From: Malaya genurostris
Taxonomy: Eukaryota > Arthropoda > Insecta > Diptera > Culicidae
Assembly: GCF_030247185.1 (NCBI RefSeq)
Contig: NC_080572.1
Location: forward strand, 87,618,435-87,682,434
DNA: 64,000 nucleotides
Reading direction: 5' to 3'
A program made the translations under genes and the position numbers. Positions 46,353-58,280 of the stretch are shown piece after piece (within the stretch, counting starts at the first letter, position 1; each line of letters begins with the position of its first letter). The notes under the pieces are model-generated. The model saw only the letters and a program-made list of their open reading frames with translations. It was not told where the DNA came from and did not search any database.

Positions 46353-49300
46353 TTTATCATCCGCCGCAAATGATTCAATCACTGTCCTGCAGTGGAATTG
46401 TCGAAGCATCATGCCAAAACTTGATTCATTTAAAGTTATATTGCAGTCAAAAATGTGATGTATTTGTTTTGTGCGGAACATGACTTACATCAAACATAGC
46501 CTTAAATTTTAAAAATTTTAACATGATACGTTAGTGGTGTGGTTGTTTGTCAAATAAACACTAAAGTAAAAGACATTTGCATTGTTTCGTTATATATTCC
46601 TCCAGGAGCTCAAGTTGGACAGCGACAGCGTAATGAAATGGTCGAAGCTCTCCCTGCACCACAATAATCATCCTATAATAATAGGAGATTCCAATTCGCA
46701 CGGAATGATGTGGGGTTCCGTTTACAATGATAGCAGATCATCTTTAATATATAATATTTGCGACAATTTTAGCATGACGTTATTAAATATGGGTAGCATG
46801 ACACGGATCCCAAGACCTCCTGCACGTCCAAGTGCATTAGATTTATCTCTTTGCTCGACTTCAATTCGACTAGATTGCACCTGGAAAATATTGCCTAATT
46901 TACACGGTAGCGATCATTTACCAATCATCATCTCAATTAGCAGTAACAAAGGCATCGCTAATTCAGTTAATATTCCATATGATTTGACAAAAAATGTCGA
47001 TTGGATTAAATACCAAAGTAGTATCTCAAGTACCTTGAACTCAATGGAAGAGCTCCCCCTAGTTGAAGAATATGACTTCCTCGTTTGTTCGATTCTGGAG
47101 GCCGCAGAACAAGCCCAAACCAAACGATTTCTTGGTCCATGGTCTAACAGAAGGCCTCCAAACCTTTGGTTGGACAAAGAGTGCTCAGATGCTAAACACG
47201 CGAAACAAAATGCTTTCAAGACGTCTTTAAAACGAGAAGGAGGAACTCCTCAAAATATTGAAAAATTCTTGACTTTAGAAACCAAGTACAAGAGCATACT
47301 TCGGGCCAAGAAATGTAGCTATTGGAGACATTTTGTCGACAAGTTATCAAAAAAATTCAATGAGCACTCTTTGGAATACGGCCAGATAAATGAGGAATCG
47401 TAACGTAGGAAATGAGAGTGAGAAATACTCGAATCGATGGATATTTGATTTTGCGAGGAAAGTTTGTCCAGATTCTGTTCCTACGCATAGCATTATTAGG
47501 GAGTCTCCTCCAAATAATGATTCCATTGATAGCCCTTTTTCAATGATGGAATTATCCATAGAACTCATGTCTTGTAACAATAACGCTCCTGGGTTGGACA
47601 GAATTAAATTCAACTTGGTGAAGAATCTGCCCGACCTTGCAAAAAGATGTTTGTTGGAATTGTTCAACAAGTTTCTTGAGCAAAATATTGTTCCACCTGA
47701 CTGGAGGCAAGTGAAAGTTATCGCCATTCAAAAACCGGGGAAACCAGCTTCCAATCACAACTCATATAGACCCATTGCAATGTTGTTCTGCATCAGAAAA
47801 AATTATTCTTCGACGTCTCGACACTTGGGTCGAGACGAACGGTTTATTGTCAGATACTCAGTTTCCGTAGAAATAAAGGGACGAATGATTGCCTTGTATT
47901 ACTTTCGTCTGACATCTAAATTGCCTTCGCTCAAAAACAACAAATGACATCTGTATTTTTAGACATTAAAGGAGCATTTGATTCAGTTCCATTGATGTGC
48001 TTTCAGACAAGCTCCATCAACATGGATTTCCAGCGATTATAAATAATTATTTGCACAACCTTTTGTCAGAGAAATGCATGTGTTTTTCACATGGCGATTT
48101 GGTAACATTCAGAATTAGCTACATGGGTCTCCCGCAAGGCTCATGCCTCAGTCCGCTCCTTTATAATTTTTACGTGAATGACATTGACAGCTGTCTAGTA
48201 TCCCCATGTACACTAAGACAATTGGCAGATGATGGCATGGTTTCAGTTACTGGACCCAAAGCTATTGATCTGCCAAAACCATTGCAAGATACCTTAGATA
48301 ACTTGTCCGTTCGGGTTTTTCATCTGTGTATCGAATTCTCTGCGGAGAAAACAGAGCTGGTCGTCTTTTCAAGAAAGCATGATCCCGCTTCATATGATGG
48401 GAAGAATGATCCAACAGGTTTTGACTTTCAAATACCTCGGAGTGTGGTTTGATTCCAAATGCACGTGGGGAGGGCACATATGGTATCTGATAACAAAATG
48501 CCAACAAAGAGTAAATTTTCTTCGAACAATAACACGATCTTGGTGGGGTGCTCATCCGGAAGATCTAATAAAATTGCATCAGACAACGATACTTTCAGTA
48601 ATGGAATATGGATGCGTTTGTTTTCGTTCCGCTGCAAACTCTCATAATATCAAACTGGAGCGAATTCAGTATCGTTGTTTGTGAATTGCTCTAGGGTGCA
48701 TGCATTCGACACATACAATGAGTCTTGAAGTTCTGGCGTGAGTTCTCCCATTGAAAGATCGTTTTTGGGAGCTTTCATCGCGACTGCTAATAAGATATGA
48801 GGTACTGAATCCCCTGATTATTAATAACTTCGAAAGGCTAGTTTAGCTCCAATCTCAAACAAGATTCATGACAGTATATTTTAACCATATGTCACAGGAA
48901 ATCGACCCTTCAAGATATGTTCCTATCCGTGATAGCCTCCTAAATGTCCTGATTCAGCTTTATTTTGCGACACATCCATGCAGCGCGAAGAGCGTGGAAT
49001 CCCGGATCACCTATGCTCTATGGAAATCCTAAAAATATTTTCAAGTAAGTTCAGGCATATTGACTCTAAGGAAATGTTCTTCACGGACCGATCACGAATT
49101 GAAGAGACTACTGGGTTTGGTATGTTCAACAATAATGTTTCGGCTTCATTTAGGCTTCAAGAACCTGCATCTGTTTATATAGCAGAGTTAGCAGCAGTTC
49201 ATTATAGTTTGAGTGTAATCGTCACATTATCTCCAAACCATTATTTTCTTTTGGGGACGGGTATGGCGTGATGGGTAAGTCGATGCTTTTCACGCCGCCC

Positions 49301-50094
49301 GCTTGGGTTCGATTCCCAACCCCGCACATAGGGTCAGAAAGTTTTCCTGGCCCGAAGAGGCGAATGACATTAATGTTAAAGCCTCTATAATTGAAACAAA
49401 AAAAAAATATTTTCTTTTCACAGATAGTCTGAGTGCAATTGAAGCCATTCGCTCAAACACTGTTGGCAAAAATGAACCGTTTTTTTGGGAAAAATAAAAC
49501 AAAACTTGAACGACATTTTGAATAACAATTAATAATAACAAATCAAATCACAATAATTTGGGTCCCGGCTAATTGCTCCATTCCAGGCAATGAGAGAGCC
49601 GATATATTAGCCAAAAGTGGTGCTATTGAGGGTGAAATTTATGAGAGACCGATTGCTTTCAACGAATTCTATAGCTCGTCTCGCCAGAGAACACTTGCCA
49701 GCTGGCAAGCTTCTTGAGATAAAGATGATCTGGGTCGGTGGATGCACTCAATTATTCCTAAAATATCAACAAAGGCATGGTTCAGGGGACTGGATGTGAG
49801 TAGGGACTTCATTCGTGTGATGTCATGTCCAATCACTACACGTTAGATGCACATCTCCTTCGAATTTGACTTTCCGAGACTAATCATTGTGCTTGTGGCG
49901 AAGGTTATCGCGATATTGATCATGTCGTTTGGACATGCGTGAAGTATCGTGAAGTCAGATCTCAACTAATAAATTCCTTGCGTACCCAAGGAAGACTATC
50001 CAATGTCCCAGTTCGCGACATCCTTGCTTGTCGTGACCTTCCTTACATAAAACTTCTTTATCATTTCATTAAGTCCATTGGAGTTCCAATTTAA
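46345..50094 (+). pseudogene. LINE ORF2 (endonuclease, reverse transcriptase, RNase H), inactivated
   Basis: ATG 46345 overlaps the ORF1 stop by 8 nt (ATGGATAA). VLQWNCRSI is the start of the AP endonuclease; a stop follows after about 40 codons and a short deletion near 46510. The longest intact frame (46582-47403) has GDSNSHG and GSDHLPI, endonuclease motifs including the catalytic His. RT blocks: IAIQKPGKPASNHNSYRPIA (frame 47390-47947), FLDIKGAFDSVP (about 47960), GLPQGSCLSPLLYNFY (48126) and LADDG (about 48225; the motif C aspartates are kept). RNase H: FTDRSRIEETTGFG (49080; Gly of FTDGS is Arg), then a SINE insertion, TDSLSAIEAI (after 49418) and WVPANCSIPGNERAD, where the usual His is Asn. 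It ends IKSIGVPI, stop at 50092. At least five frame changes. Confidence 0.8.
49253..49407 (+). mobile_element. Feilai-like tRNA-derived SINE in the LINE RNase H region
   Basis: 155 bp flanked by exact TATTTTCTTTT repeats (49242-49252 and 49408-49418). The A-box-like TGGCGTGATGGG (49264-49275) and B box GGTTCGATTCC (49306-49316) form the pol III promoter of the tRNA-like head. The CTGGCCCGAAGAGGCGAATG body and a short poly(A) follow. Removing it joins NHYFL to FTDSLSAIEAIRS in frame, restoring the RNase H reading. A truncated minus-strand relative is at 12926-13034. Confidence 0.9.
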
Positions 50095-50169
50095 ATTCTA
50101 TTTTATGTTAGACTGTTTTCTCATGAAAATAAATTTGAAAACTAACAACACCAATGAAAATTAAGGCAA

Positions 50170-50225
50170 AAATAAATGCGGATTGATAAAAAAGCTATCA
50201 TCTCACTACTAGGTGGATTAAGAAG
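50170..50225 (-). repeat. Terminal fragment of a TCATCTCACTACTAGGTGG repeat
   Basis: GCGGATTGATAAAAAAGCTA followed by CTAGGTGGATTAAGAAGG also occurs inside retroelement copies 1 and 2 (30232-30290 and, inverted, 34110-34165). This shows that those elements contain, or donated, this shorter repeat. Confidence 0.5.
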
Positions 50226-50540
50226 GTTTTTTTTCAGAAATGCCGCAATTTGCCTAAATGACAAAAAAAATAATAGTCCTTGTTTCAAAGGTAGCAAAAT
50301 GGCTATTTGTTTAAACCGAGTGAGTTGAGTTCAAAAGAAAATTTTCATACACAAAATCGTAAGTACACTAATAGTTGAACAGATGAATCAACAGACGAAA
50401 CTATAATGTTTGAGTTTTTCTTTTCTTATCAATTCGCATGTATCGACAAGCCTGGAGGGCTGTGATGTCACCGCCACTGTACAGGTAGTGTGAAATTCAT
50501 AGCGAGAGTTCGGCGCAACAAGATGATACCTGTTGTCTAC

Positions 50541-50680
50541 TGCCTCGTCTGTTCAGTTGCGCTGTTCGAAATAACAGAAGCACGAGTATTTTTCTACATA
50601 ATCTGCTGACGCACTGATGAGTCGAAGACGAAACGTAAACATATGAAAATGGTTTTGTGCCCCTAGCATAAATTTGGGGG
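50541..50680 (+). ncRNA. Hammerhead-ribozyme-like motif with intact core
   Basis: CTGATGA (50614-50620), stem II GTC-GAA-GAC (50621-50629) and GAAAC (50630-50634) are all present and contiguous, as in hammerhead ribozymes. A possible cleavage site is CGTC/T at 50549-50550. Stem III would be A-U, C-G, G-C with ACG at 50633-50635, and stem I TGT-TCAG (50550-50556) with CTGA-C-GCA (50606-50613, one bulged C) closing a ~49-nt loop that itself contains a CTGTT/AACAG hairpin. A self-cleaving RNA would process transcripts of the repeat that carries it. The core is seen directly; the other stems are inferred and activity is untested. Confidence 0.6.
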
Positions 50681-51059
50681 TAAAAAACTTTTTCCCCTTC
50701 AAATTACGACCTTTTATTTAGTTATCGAGGTGTTTTGGTTACAAGTAATAATTAGCTAAAGACAGTGCCAGGAAAATGAGTACGGTTATTAAAAATCTCT
50801 TTCAAGTCACAAAAACCCTTAGTTTTTGTCGTAAATCGTTAAGTAAAGGAATAAAATTAATGACAAAATTCCACATAAGCTAGAGGAGCGAAATGACAAT
50901 GTTTTTCTCGAGGGAGCCGTTTCACGAGAGCCACCAGCTTGCGATCAATGTTTTTGTCATCCTCTATAGAAAGGTGATGCCATTCGACTCAGCTAGACGA
51001 GATTGGAAAATGTCTCTCGGTTTGTGTATGTGTGATTGTAAGAGATTTTTCATACCGCT

Positions 51060-51200
51060 CAATTTTCTCGAGCCAATTACAACAAACTTAGACTCGTTTG
51101 AAAGCTACTATTGAGTTATTGATCAAGTTCGAAGTGGCTATCCTGACCGGTTCCGGAGATATGATGATATAAGTGACGCAAACGACAAATCAAATTCTTC
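51060..51200 (+). repeat. Single unit of the GGTTCCGGAGATATAATGG repeat
   Basis: GACTCGTTTGAAAGCTACTA, TTGATCAAGTTCGAAGTGGC and GGTTCCGGAGATATGATGA are homologous to the units at 10640-11130. Confidence 0.65.
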
Positions 51201-51809
51201 TCTTTTACATATACAGTGGGGACTCGTACAACGCGGATTCGGTTTTCCCGGAAAACCGCGATATGCGAGACCCAGAGCATATGGGATTTCGACTGATTGG
51301 GGCTGTGAACGGTTATCTCGCTTCGGTCGACAGATAGAGCCACACAATCTTCGGCAAACTTGTTGTAGATACTTAGACCAACAATTTAGTGTAGTTTGAC
51401 AGACAATTAGTTGTGAACTGTACCGCCAGGGGCGCTTTGAAAAAATGCATGACATAAATCATTCGCTTAATACAGACAAACCGATTTGATCTTCAAGTAA
51501 CTGGCAAATTATAGTATTTTGAAGAATGCGGGAATTCAAAATTTGTCAAACTGCAAATTTTTCAACTCCGAATCACTCCATCAGATGTAGTTAATGTATT
51601 TTAATACACATTTTAATTAACAGAATTATGCCTTTATCAAAAAACAAATATATATAGAGCGGTATTGTTTGTTGGAAAGTTGTTGTGAATGTCAGGGTAT
51701 AAGTATTTTTTATTTTTTTATTAATACTATTTATTGGTATATGAGTTAAAATTAAATTTGAATCTTAATAAAATTGGGTGTTTAGCCACAAGTGGTGACT
51801 TTTCAGCCC

Positions 51810-51974
<165 letters not shown>

Positions 51975-52082
51975 TTGGTTATTACCATGAGGACATCATT
52001 TGCTTCCGCAATTCTGAGATTTTTGTGTAGGGAAAATTCTAAACCTACTTGTATTGTGTAATGGGGAAAAGGAACTTATATA

Positions 52083-54489
52083 CTAACTTACTAACCAGTA
52101 CAGAGAGCGAATCGATTCAATTGAAGATTGCATCGATTTTTGTCGGAATTTGTTTATAATATTATGTGATATTACATCTCATGGTTCTATATTTGTGAGT
52201 CTGTGTAACTCATTTGTACTAAACCAGAGAGGACGCTTCAAAATCATTTTCAGAATTTTATTCTGAATCCTTTGAAGCGTTTTCTTCCTGGTGGAACAAC
52301 AACTTGACCAAATTGGTACTGCATAAAGCATGGCTGGTCTGAAAATTTGTTTATAAATTAACAATTTGTTTTTTAGACAGAGCTTAGAATTTCTGTTTAT
52401 AAGAGGATATAAACATTCAATATATTTATTACACTTTACCTGAAATCCTTCAATGTAATCCTTGAAAGTAAGTTTTTTGTCATACGTTAAACCTAAGTAT
52501 TTAGCTTGATTAGATCACGTCAATTCCAAGTCATTCAATTTGAGAATGTGATTATTGTTTGGTTTAAGAAAAGAAGCTCTTGGCTTGTGAGGAAAGATAA
52601 TTAATTGCGTTTTTGCTGCATTTGGTTTAATTTTCCATTTTGACAGATAATCACTGAAAATATTTAAACTTCTTTGTAGGCGACTGCAGATCACTCTTAG
52701 ATTTCTACCTGTGGCTAACAGACTTGTGTCGTCACAGAATACCGATTTCTGACAACCAACGGGTAGATTTGGAAGATCAGAAGTGAAAATATTATACAAG
52801 ATTGGAGCTACGCTCGAACCCTGCGGAACACCGGCTCGTACGGGTAGCAATTCAGATTTACAATTCTGATAGCTCACCTGTAGAGTGCGATAAGTTAAAT
52901 AATTTTGAATCATTTTGATCAAATAATTAGGAAACTGGAAATCAGACATTTTTGCTATTAAACCTTTGTGCCAAACACTGGCGAATGATTTTTCTATGTC
53001 TAGAAGAGCAACTCCAGTGGATAACCCAGAAGATTTATTTGCTTTTATCATGTTCGTTACTCTGACAAGTTGATGAGCAGTTGAATGTTCATGACGAAAT
53101 CCAAACTGCTCTGGTAAAAAAATTGAATTCTCATTTATGTGAGACATCATTCTCAACAAGATATTTTTTTCAAAAAGTTTACTGATAGAAGAAAGTAAGC
53201 TAATTGGTCGATAACTTGATGTTTCTGCTGGGTTTTTATCAGGTTTGAGGATAGGGATTACTTTAGCGTTTTTCCATTTTTTTGGGAAGTAAGCTAAGCA
53301 ACGTTCAAATTAAAATTGTGTACACTCTCGAACTGCTGAGCAAGTTTTTGAGCTTTTTCGCCATTTGTAAGAAGTATTTGATTTCATTCCTTGAGAGCAG
53401 GAATTGGTTTCTGAGGTTTCTTAAGAACCTTAGAAAGTTTCCAGAAAGGTTTAGAATATGGTTTAATTTGTTCAACTTCTTTAGCGAAATTTTCATTTCG
53501 CAAAAGAGTAAATCTATGTATAATTTCTTTTTGTAAATCCTTAACTATGTTTTTCATAACAGGACCACGAGAACGTTGATATTGTCGTCGACGAACATTC
53601 TTCAATCGAATGAGCAGTTGAAGATTGTTATCGATGATAGGAGAATTTAATTTAGTTTGAGCTTTGGGAACTGAAAGATTTCTAGCTTCGATAATGTAAT
53701 GATTCAAATTATCTATTGCTATATCGATGTCCGCAGAACTTTCTAAAATAATTTCATGATCCACATGATTTTCAAAGTGAGGTCTGTAATCCAACCAATT
53801 AGCTCTATGATAGTTCTATAATTGGATTAATTATAGCTTCGTTGGAAAGTTTGAATGTTACTGGAAGATGATCTGAGTCAAAGTCAGCATGTGTAATCGG
53901 TTCACTACAAATGTGACTTTGATCTGTTAGAACCAGAACAATTGTAGACGGGTTTTTCGCGGAAGAGAAACAAGTCGGATTACTGGGATGAAGAACTGTG
54001 AAGTAACCAGCTTAGAGTTGATTATGAAGTATTTTACCATTACTGTTATTTTGCCTACAATTCCACTGGACATGCTTAGCATTTAAGTCCCCTATTACGA
54101 AAAATTTCGGTCGATATCTTGTGAGTTTTTGCAAATCGCCTTTAAAGAAATTTAATTGTTCATCGGTGCATTGGAATGGCAAATATGCTCCAGCGATGAA
54201 ATAAATTCCATGAATGGTTTCAACTTCGATTCCCAAGCTTTCAATAACTTTAGTATTAAAAGAAGGTAAAATTCGATGTTTAATTTGCCGTTGGACAAAA
54301 ATGGAAACTCCACCACCCATTCCAGTAAACCTGTCAAATCGATGAACCACATAATCTGGATTGTTTTTCAATTTGACATTTGGTTTAAGAAAAGTTTCTG
54401 TGAACTTTGAGAAAATTATGAAATTCATCTTCACTCGATTTTAAAGATCGAGCATTCCAATTTAAAATATTCAAATAATTGTTTAACAT
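52083..54489 (-). pseudogene. Jockey-type ORF2: AP endonuclease and reverse transcriptase, inactivated
   Basis: Starts at ATG 54489 (LNNYLNILNWNARSLKSSED), overlapping the ORF1 end; a stop follows after about 35 codons. Frame 54012-54434 carries TFLKPNVKLK, GGGVSIFVQRQIKHR and FFVIGDLNAKH (endonuclease). Beyond it STIVLVLTDQS replaces the usual IDLVLTD Asp by Val, and DFDSDHLPVTF is retained. Frame 53384-53794 is the linker. Frame 52515-53159 is RT: EQFGFRHEHSTAHQ, LLDIEKSFASVWH (FDSVWH in active elements), AGVPQGSSVAPILYNIF and FCDDTSLL (motif C, usually YADD). The thumb (AMLYAVPIWSSCCSTRKKTL) and a tail ending LYWLVS follow. It would have nicked DNA and primed cDNA synthesis. Confidence 0.82.
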
Positions 54490-56041
54490 CACTGTTAGAT
54501 TTTAAATTCATTATAATATTTGCAAATTGCCATCCGATTTTAAATGCTTCAGAAAGTGATGAAGTCGAATTCATTCGGATGATCATTTGAAAAAGTTGAT
54601 CTTGTAGGTAGATCAGTTTTTTTTCAGTTATATCGCCTAAATCAACTTCATTTAAAGAAGCGAATGGCATTGAAGGAATATTTTTAGGTAGACTGCCATT
54701 AGAACTGCCATTAGAAGAAGATGATATGGCCGATCTACCTATTAATAAATTGTTTTCGTTAGAAGATGAACTGCAAGGCGGTCCTGTGTTTTGGATATTT
54801 ACATTAGAAGAATTAAGTGGTAGATTTCTACCTGTTATACTGGCATAAGTGACATTAGAGGAAGATGATGACGAGGTCGATCTACCTGTCAATAAATTGT
54901 TTTCGTTAGAAGACGAATTGGGAGGCGTGCCTGTTTTTTGCTTTAAATTCTAAGAAATAAGTGCCTTAGAAGAATTAGGCGTGGCATTTATAACAGATTT
55001 TTGATTTTCAGGTATGTTCTGTAAATTTAAGATCGTTGATTTGACTCGTTGTCGAAGCGAACAAGCGTTTAAATTTTTTCTCTGACAGGACATTTCAAAT
55101 AATTGGATTTATGATTTCCATCGCAATTTGAACATGAAAATTTATCAGTGGTTTCATTCATTGGACAAACGTCTTTCGAATGAGATTTACCACAATTCAA
55201 ACACCGTATATCCGTATGACAATTTTTGGTTCCATGACCGAAGCCTTGGCAACGACGACATTGCGTTAAGTTTGCAATACGATTATGCCGTTTGTAATGT
55301 TCCCAATGAATTTTAATGTGGGAAATGAAACGTACTTTTTCTAAAGTTTTCAAATTGTTTACATCACTTTGATTGAAGTGTATTAAGTAAAGTTCATGGG
55401 AAATTCCAGAGCGTGGTTTAAAAGTACCATGCACTTTTTTTTTATAAGTATTACTTGGGAAGGGGCAAAACCAAGCAATTCTTTTAGTTCATTTTTAATT
55501 TCATCAGTACTTTGATCATTTGATAAACCTTTCAAGAGAGCCTTGAAGGGTCTGTCTTATTTTATATCATATGAAAAACAATCTATGAAGTTTCTCGGAC
55601 AAATATCGGATAAGACGTTCGTAATCTTCCAATCCATCAATCAGGACTCGACATTCTCCTCTTCGTCCGATTTGAAATGAGACTTTTACTTCCGGGAGAA
55701 AAGTAGAAAGTTGAGTACGGAATGCTTTGAAGTCGGAAATCATCACCGTCACTGATGGCATAGATTGATGTTTCTTCCCAGAACGACAAGCGTCCATTTC
55801 GGGAATTTTTGAAGATTTTTTTTCTATGTCGCTACAATCGGATTCAGCAAGAATCTCGTGAATATTGTTAGACGGCATAGAATCAACGGAAGGGAAATCC
55901 GTCCGTTGTTTTATTTTTACATTCAGATTCTATAAGATTGTGAATGTTATTACTAAAATGTTGAAAAACGGATTGTAATTTATTCCGTATTGAGTTATTT
56001 TTAGTCTTAGGCTTGTTGCCTTTCCGGTTGGACGCAGGCAT
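54431..56041 (-). pseudogene. Jockey-type ORF1 (gag-like, zinc-knuckle protein), frameshifted
   Basis: ATG 56039-56041 opens MPASNRKGNKPKTKNN, a basic start. A frame change near 55900 leads into SMPSNNIHEILAESDCSD and SDFKAFRTQLSTFLPEVKV...GECRVLIDGLEDYERLIRYL (55567-55878), the conserved domain before the knuckles. Frame 55069-55434 has GISHELYLIHF and three CCHC-type knuckles: CRRCQGFGHGTKNC, CLNCGKSHSKDVC and CSNCDGNHKSNYLKC. Frame 54431-54892 is a Ser/Asn-rich C-terminal region. The protein would package LINE RNA. At least three frame breaks prevent a full product. Confidence 0.8.
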
Positions 56042-56500
56042 TTTTGAGATGAATGAAATTTGAAATTAAATTAACTACGCTAAATTAGTCTTCGATTAGT
56101 CTTCTAGTTTGGAAAAGTCTAGATAAAGACTGATTTTGTGGTAGTCTTAATAAAGACTGATTAGTTCGAAGAATGGTTCTTTGAATAGCAAGCCCTTAAA
56201 AAGGCTGATTAATTTCTTACTCTTGAAAAAGACTGATTATATCACAATATCACTCTTTGTATAGCCTTGAGAAAGGCTGACTAATTGTTAGACTTTAAAA
56301 AGACTGTTAGTGATTCAGGTAGCCTTGAAAAAGACTGACGCAATGAAACTCTAGGTAGCCAGAAAAAAATTCCAGGAGCCAAGAGCTATACGCGTGCGGT
56401 GCGAACGACTGTTCAACACCGACTGATGTTAAGCCCTTAAAAAATCGTTGGACGAGACGTGCGGTTTCGATCGATTGTTCAACATAAAACCTATATGGGA
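56042..56500 (-). promoter_or_regulatory. LINE 5' region with tandem hairpin units and repeated GTTGAACARTCG motif
   Basis: Between 56095 and 56340 at least six units alternate CAGTCTTTNT and AAGACTNNC (on the minus strand CAGTCTTTATTAAGACT, TCAGCCTTTTTAAGGGCT, CAGTCTTTTTCAAGGCTA and others), each a small imperfect hairpin. Upstream of them GTTGAACAATCGATCGAAAC...GCACG and GTTGAACAGTCGTTCGCACC...GCACG form two near-repeats (about 56485 and 56415). Jockey-type LINEs carry internal promoters here; that these repeats are promoter monomers is inference. Confidence 0.5.
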
Positions 56501-57590
56501 CAATAGGTTATTTCAACACTTTTAGTGAACTTCTCGCTTAAATTGGGAATTGCCTTCTACTTTTTACGTTTGAACAAAAAATATCATGATGCTGAAAATT
56601 GTTAATTCAATGAAACCCAATTTCCGATTTTTCCCGTTTTTCCATGTCACTTACCCCCTTTTATTACGTTAAATATACATGATATTTACGACATCTCAAC
56701 ATTTCACTATAGGAAACTCTTCTAGAATGCTCAACAAGTCGGATGCGGACATAATGTAATGCTAACCTATACGTAGCACGGGGTTTGATTTCCATCCACA
56801 ATAACACGAGGTTAAAACATCTCTAATCGAAACAGATATTATTTACCTCCACAATGAAAAAAATAATTCATTCGACGTGTGTTTGTTAACCAGAGTGGTA
56901 AAAATCAGTCGGTGAATGAAAGGGTAATAATTGCCAGCAAATGACCCGAACTTTTTGTTATCATCAGCCATCTTCCTACTGATTGACATCTTATAAGTCC
57001 TCACGCAAAACGCCCGTTGTTACTGAAGCCACCCACAATACACACAACGAAAAAACTTCCTACCCAGTTAAATGATTAACACAAAGAAGAAACTCGACAA
57101 AGCTCCCTGTGGCAGAACGAACACATAGACAACAAGTCACACTTGTTATCGTACCATTTTCCCCAGGACAATAGTGATGTTATCAAAAGGGCTAGTCATA
57201 AAGTGGTACAACAATAAATACTGCTGCCTAGTGACGAAGTCAATACTTTCACCATTTCCTTTTGGCAGTGAGCAAGCAGTAAAATATCATCCCCCCCTGT
57301 TGCTCATGCTGATGCTCGTACAGCCGTTATCCCCAGCACGGCTACGGTTTTCCATAAACCAGAGAGGACAACTGAACGTCTTGAGTAGATATTGGGTCAG
57401 AGAGTTCGGCTGCATACAATTCGACTCCACTGCAAGAGATCATCAAAGCAGTCGGAATCAAACGTCACGCTAGAATTTCAATTTAACTAAGATAACAAAT
57501 ATGAATAATAGCTTTTAGTTTATTTTTGTTAACAGCTGACTGTTTTGCGCTAAATTGCACATAATTTTTCATTGCGATTCGTCCTCAATG
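56500..57590. other. No recognised gene
   Basis: Unassigned. The 57174-57473 frame has no motif. Confidence 0.45.
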
Positions 57591-57950
57591 CTTCAGTGCA
57601 TAGCAGTTCAACTTGAACCACTATGCATACATACAAGTTTACTCTACTTTTGTCATCTTGACAAAAGTGCAAGAGAACAGATGAGTAATTATCGAGAAAA
57701 CCAGATAAGAATGAGAATTGGCCGGATGAGCCAAAATTACCATAATTATACAAACTACTTTATCTTTTATTACTATACTCGAGTTCTGCAAACAGCATTA
57801 ACTTTATGTCTGCTTAGTGGTTTATGCTGAACGGCTAAGTTGCGCTAGTATTTCAACATAAACTGCTAACGGTTTGATGGGTCCAAAACGAAACGATCTT
57901 ACGCGTTGAACTGAGTATAAGAACAAATTTTAGGGTTTATTTCTTAGCCC
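57590..57950 (+). repeat. Hammerhead-motif repeat family, long degenerate copy
   Basis: Shares TTCAACTTGAACC and GTTTACTCTAC with 31740-31790, and CTGCTTAGTGG plus GCGCTAGTATTT with 41193-41235. The core region reads TTGATGG (57874-57880), GTCCAAAAC, then an intact GAAAC (57890-57894), so CUGAUGA is mutated at two positions. The tail AGGGTTTATTTCTTAGCCCC follows. Confidence 0.5.
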
Positions 57951-58280
57951 CTGAATTGCCGATGATATTTGTTTTTACGCCTTCTACCAAAAACCGTTGT
58001 AAAGCATTCAATAAATGGAGAAACTTTCTATCGAGCTGCTCAAAAATCATACGCTCCATCGTTACACGTACGTTTTGAAACGATATCGTAATAATTTAAA
58101 ATTGACCGATTTAGAAATGTATCACCATATTTTTTCACCTAATGTTCACGATTGAAATTCCGCCGAGGCTCTTATGTTGTTGATGTGAAATTAATGATTC
58201 AACGACGTAATTTTCAAACTCATACAAATCATTAAACATCAAATATTTTTTACTGCCAGTCAGTTGGCTAATCATTACCC

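Larger units (their letters stand above)
46010..50150 (+). mobile_element. I-type LINE, nearly full-length ORF2, many lesions
   Basis: Order: ORF1 C-terminus, ORF2 start overlapping the ORF1 stop, AP endonuclease, reverse transcriptase and RNase H, which is the I-superfamily layout. The 5' end is truncated near 46010, about 40 bp past the piggyBac MITE. The 3' UTR runs to about 50150 with no clear poly(A). A SINE interrupts the RNase H region. Confidence 0.8.
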
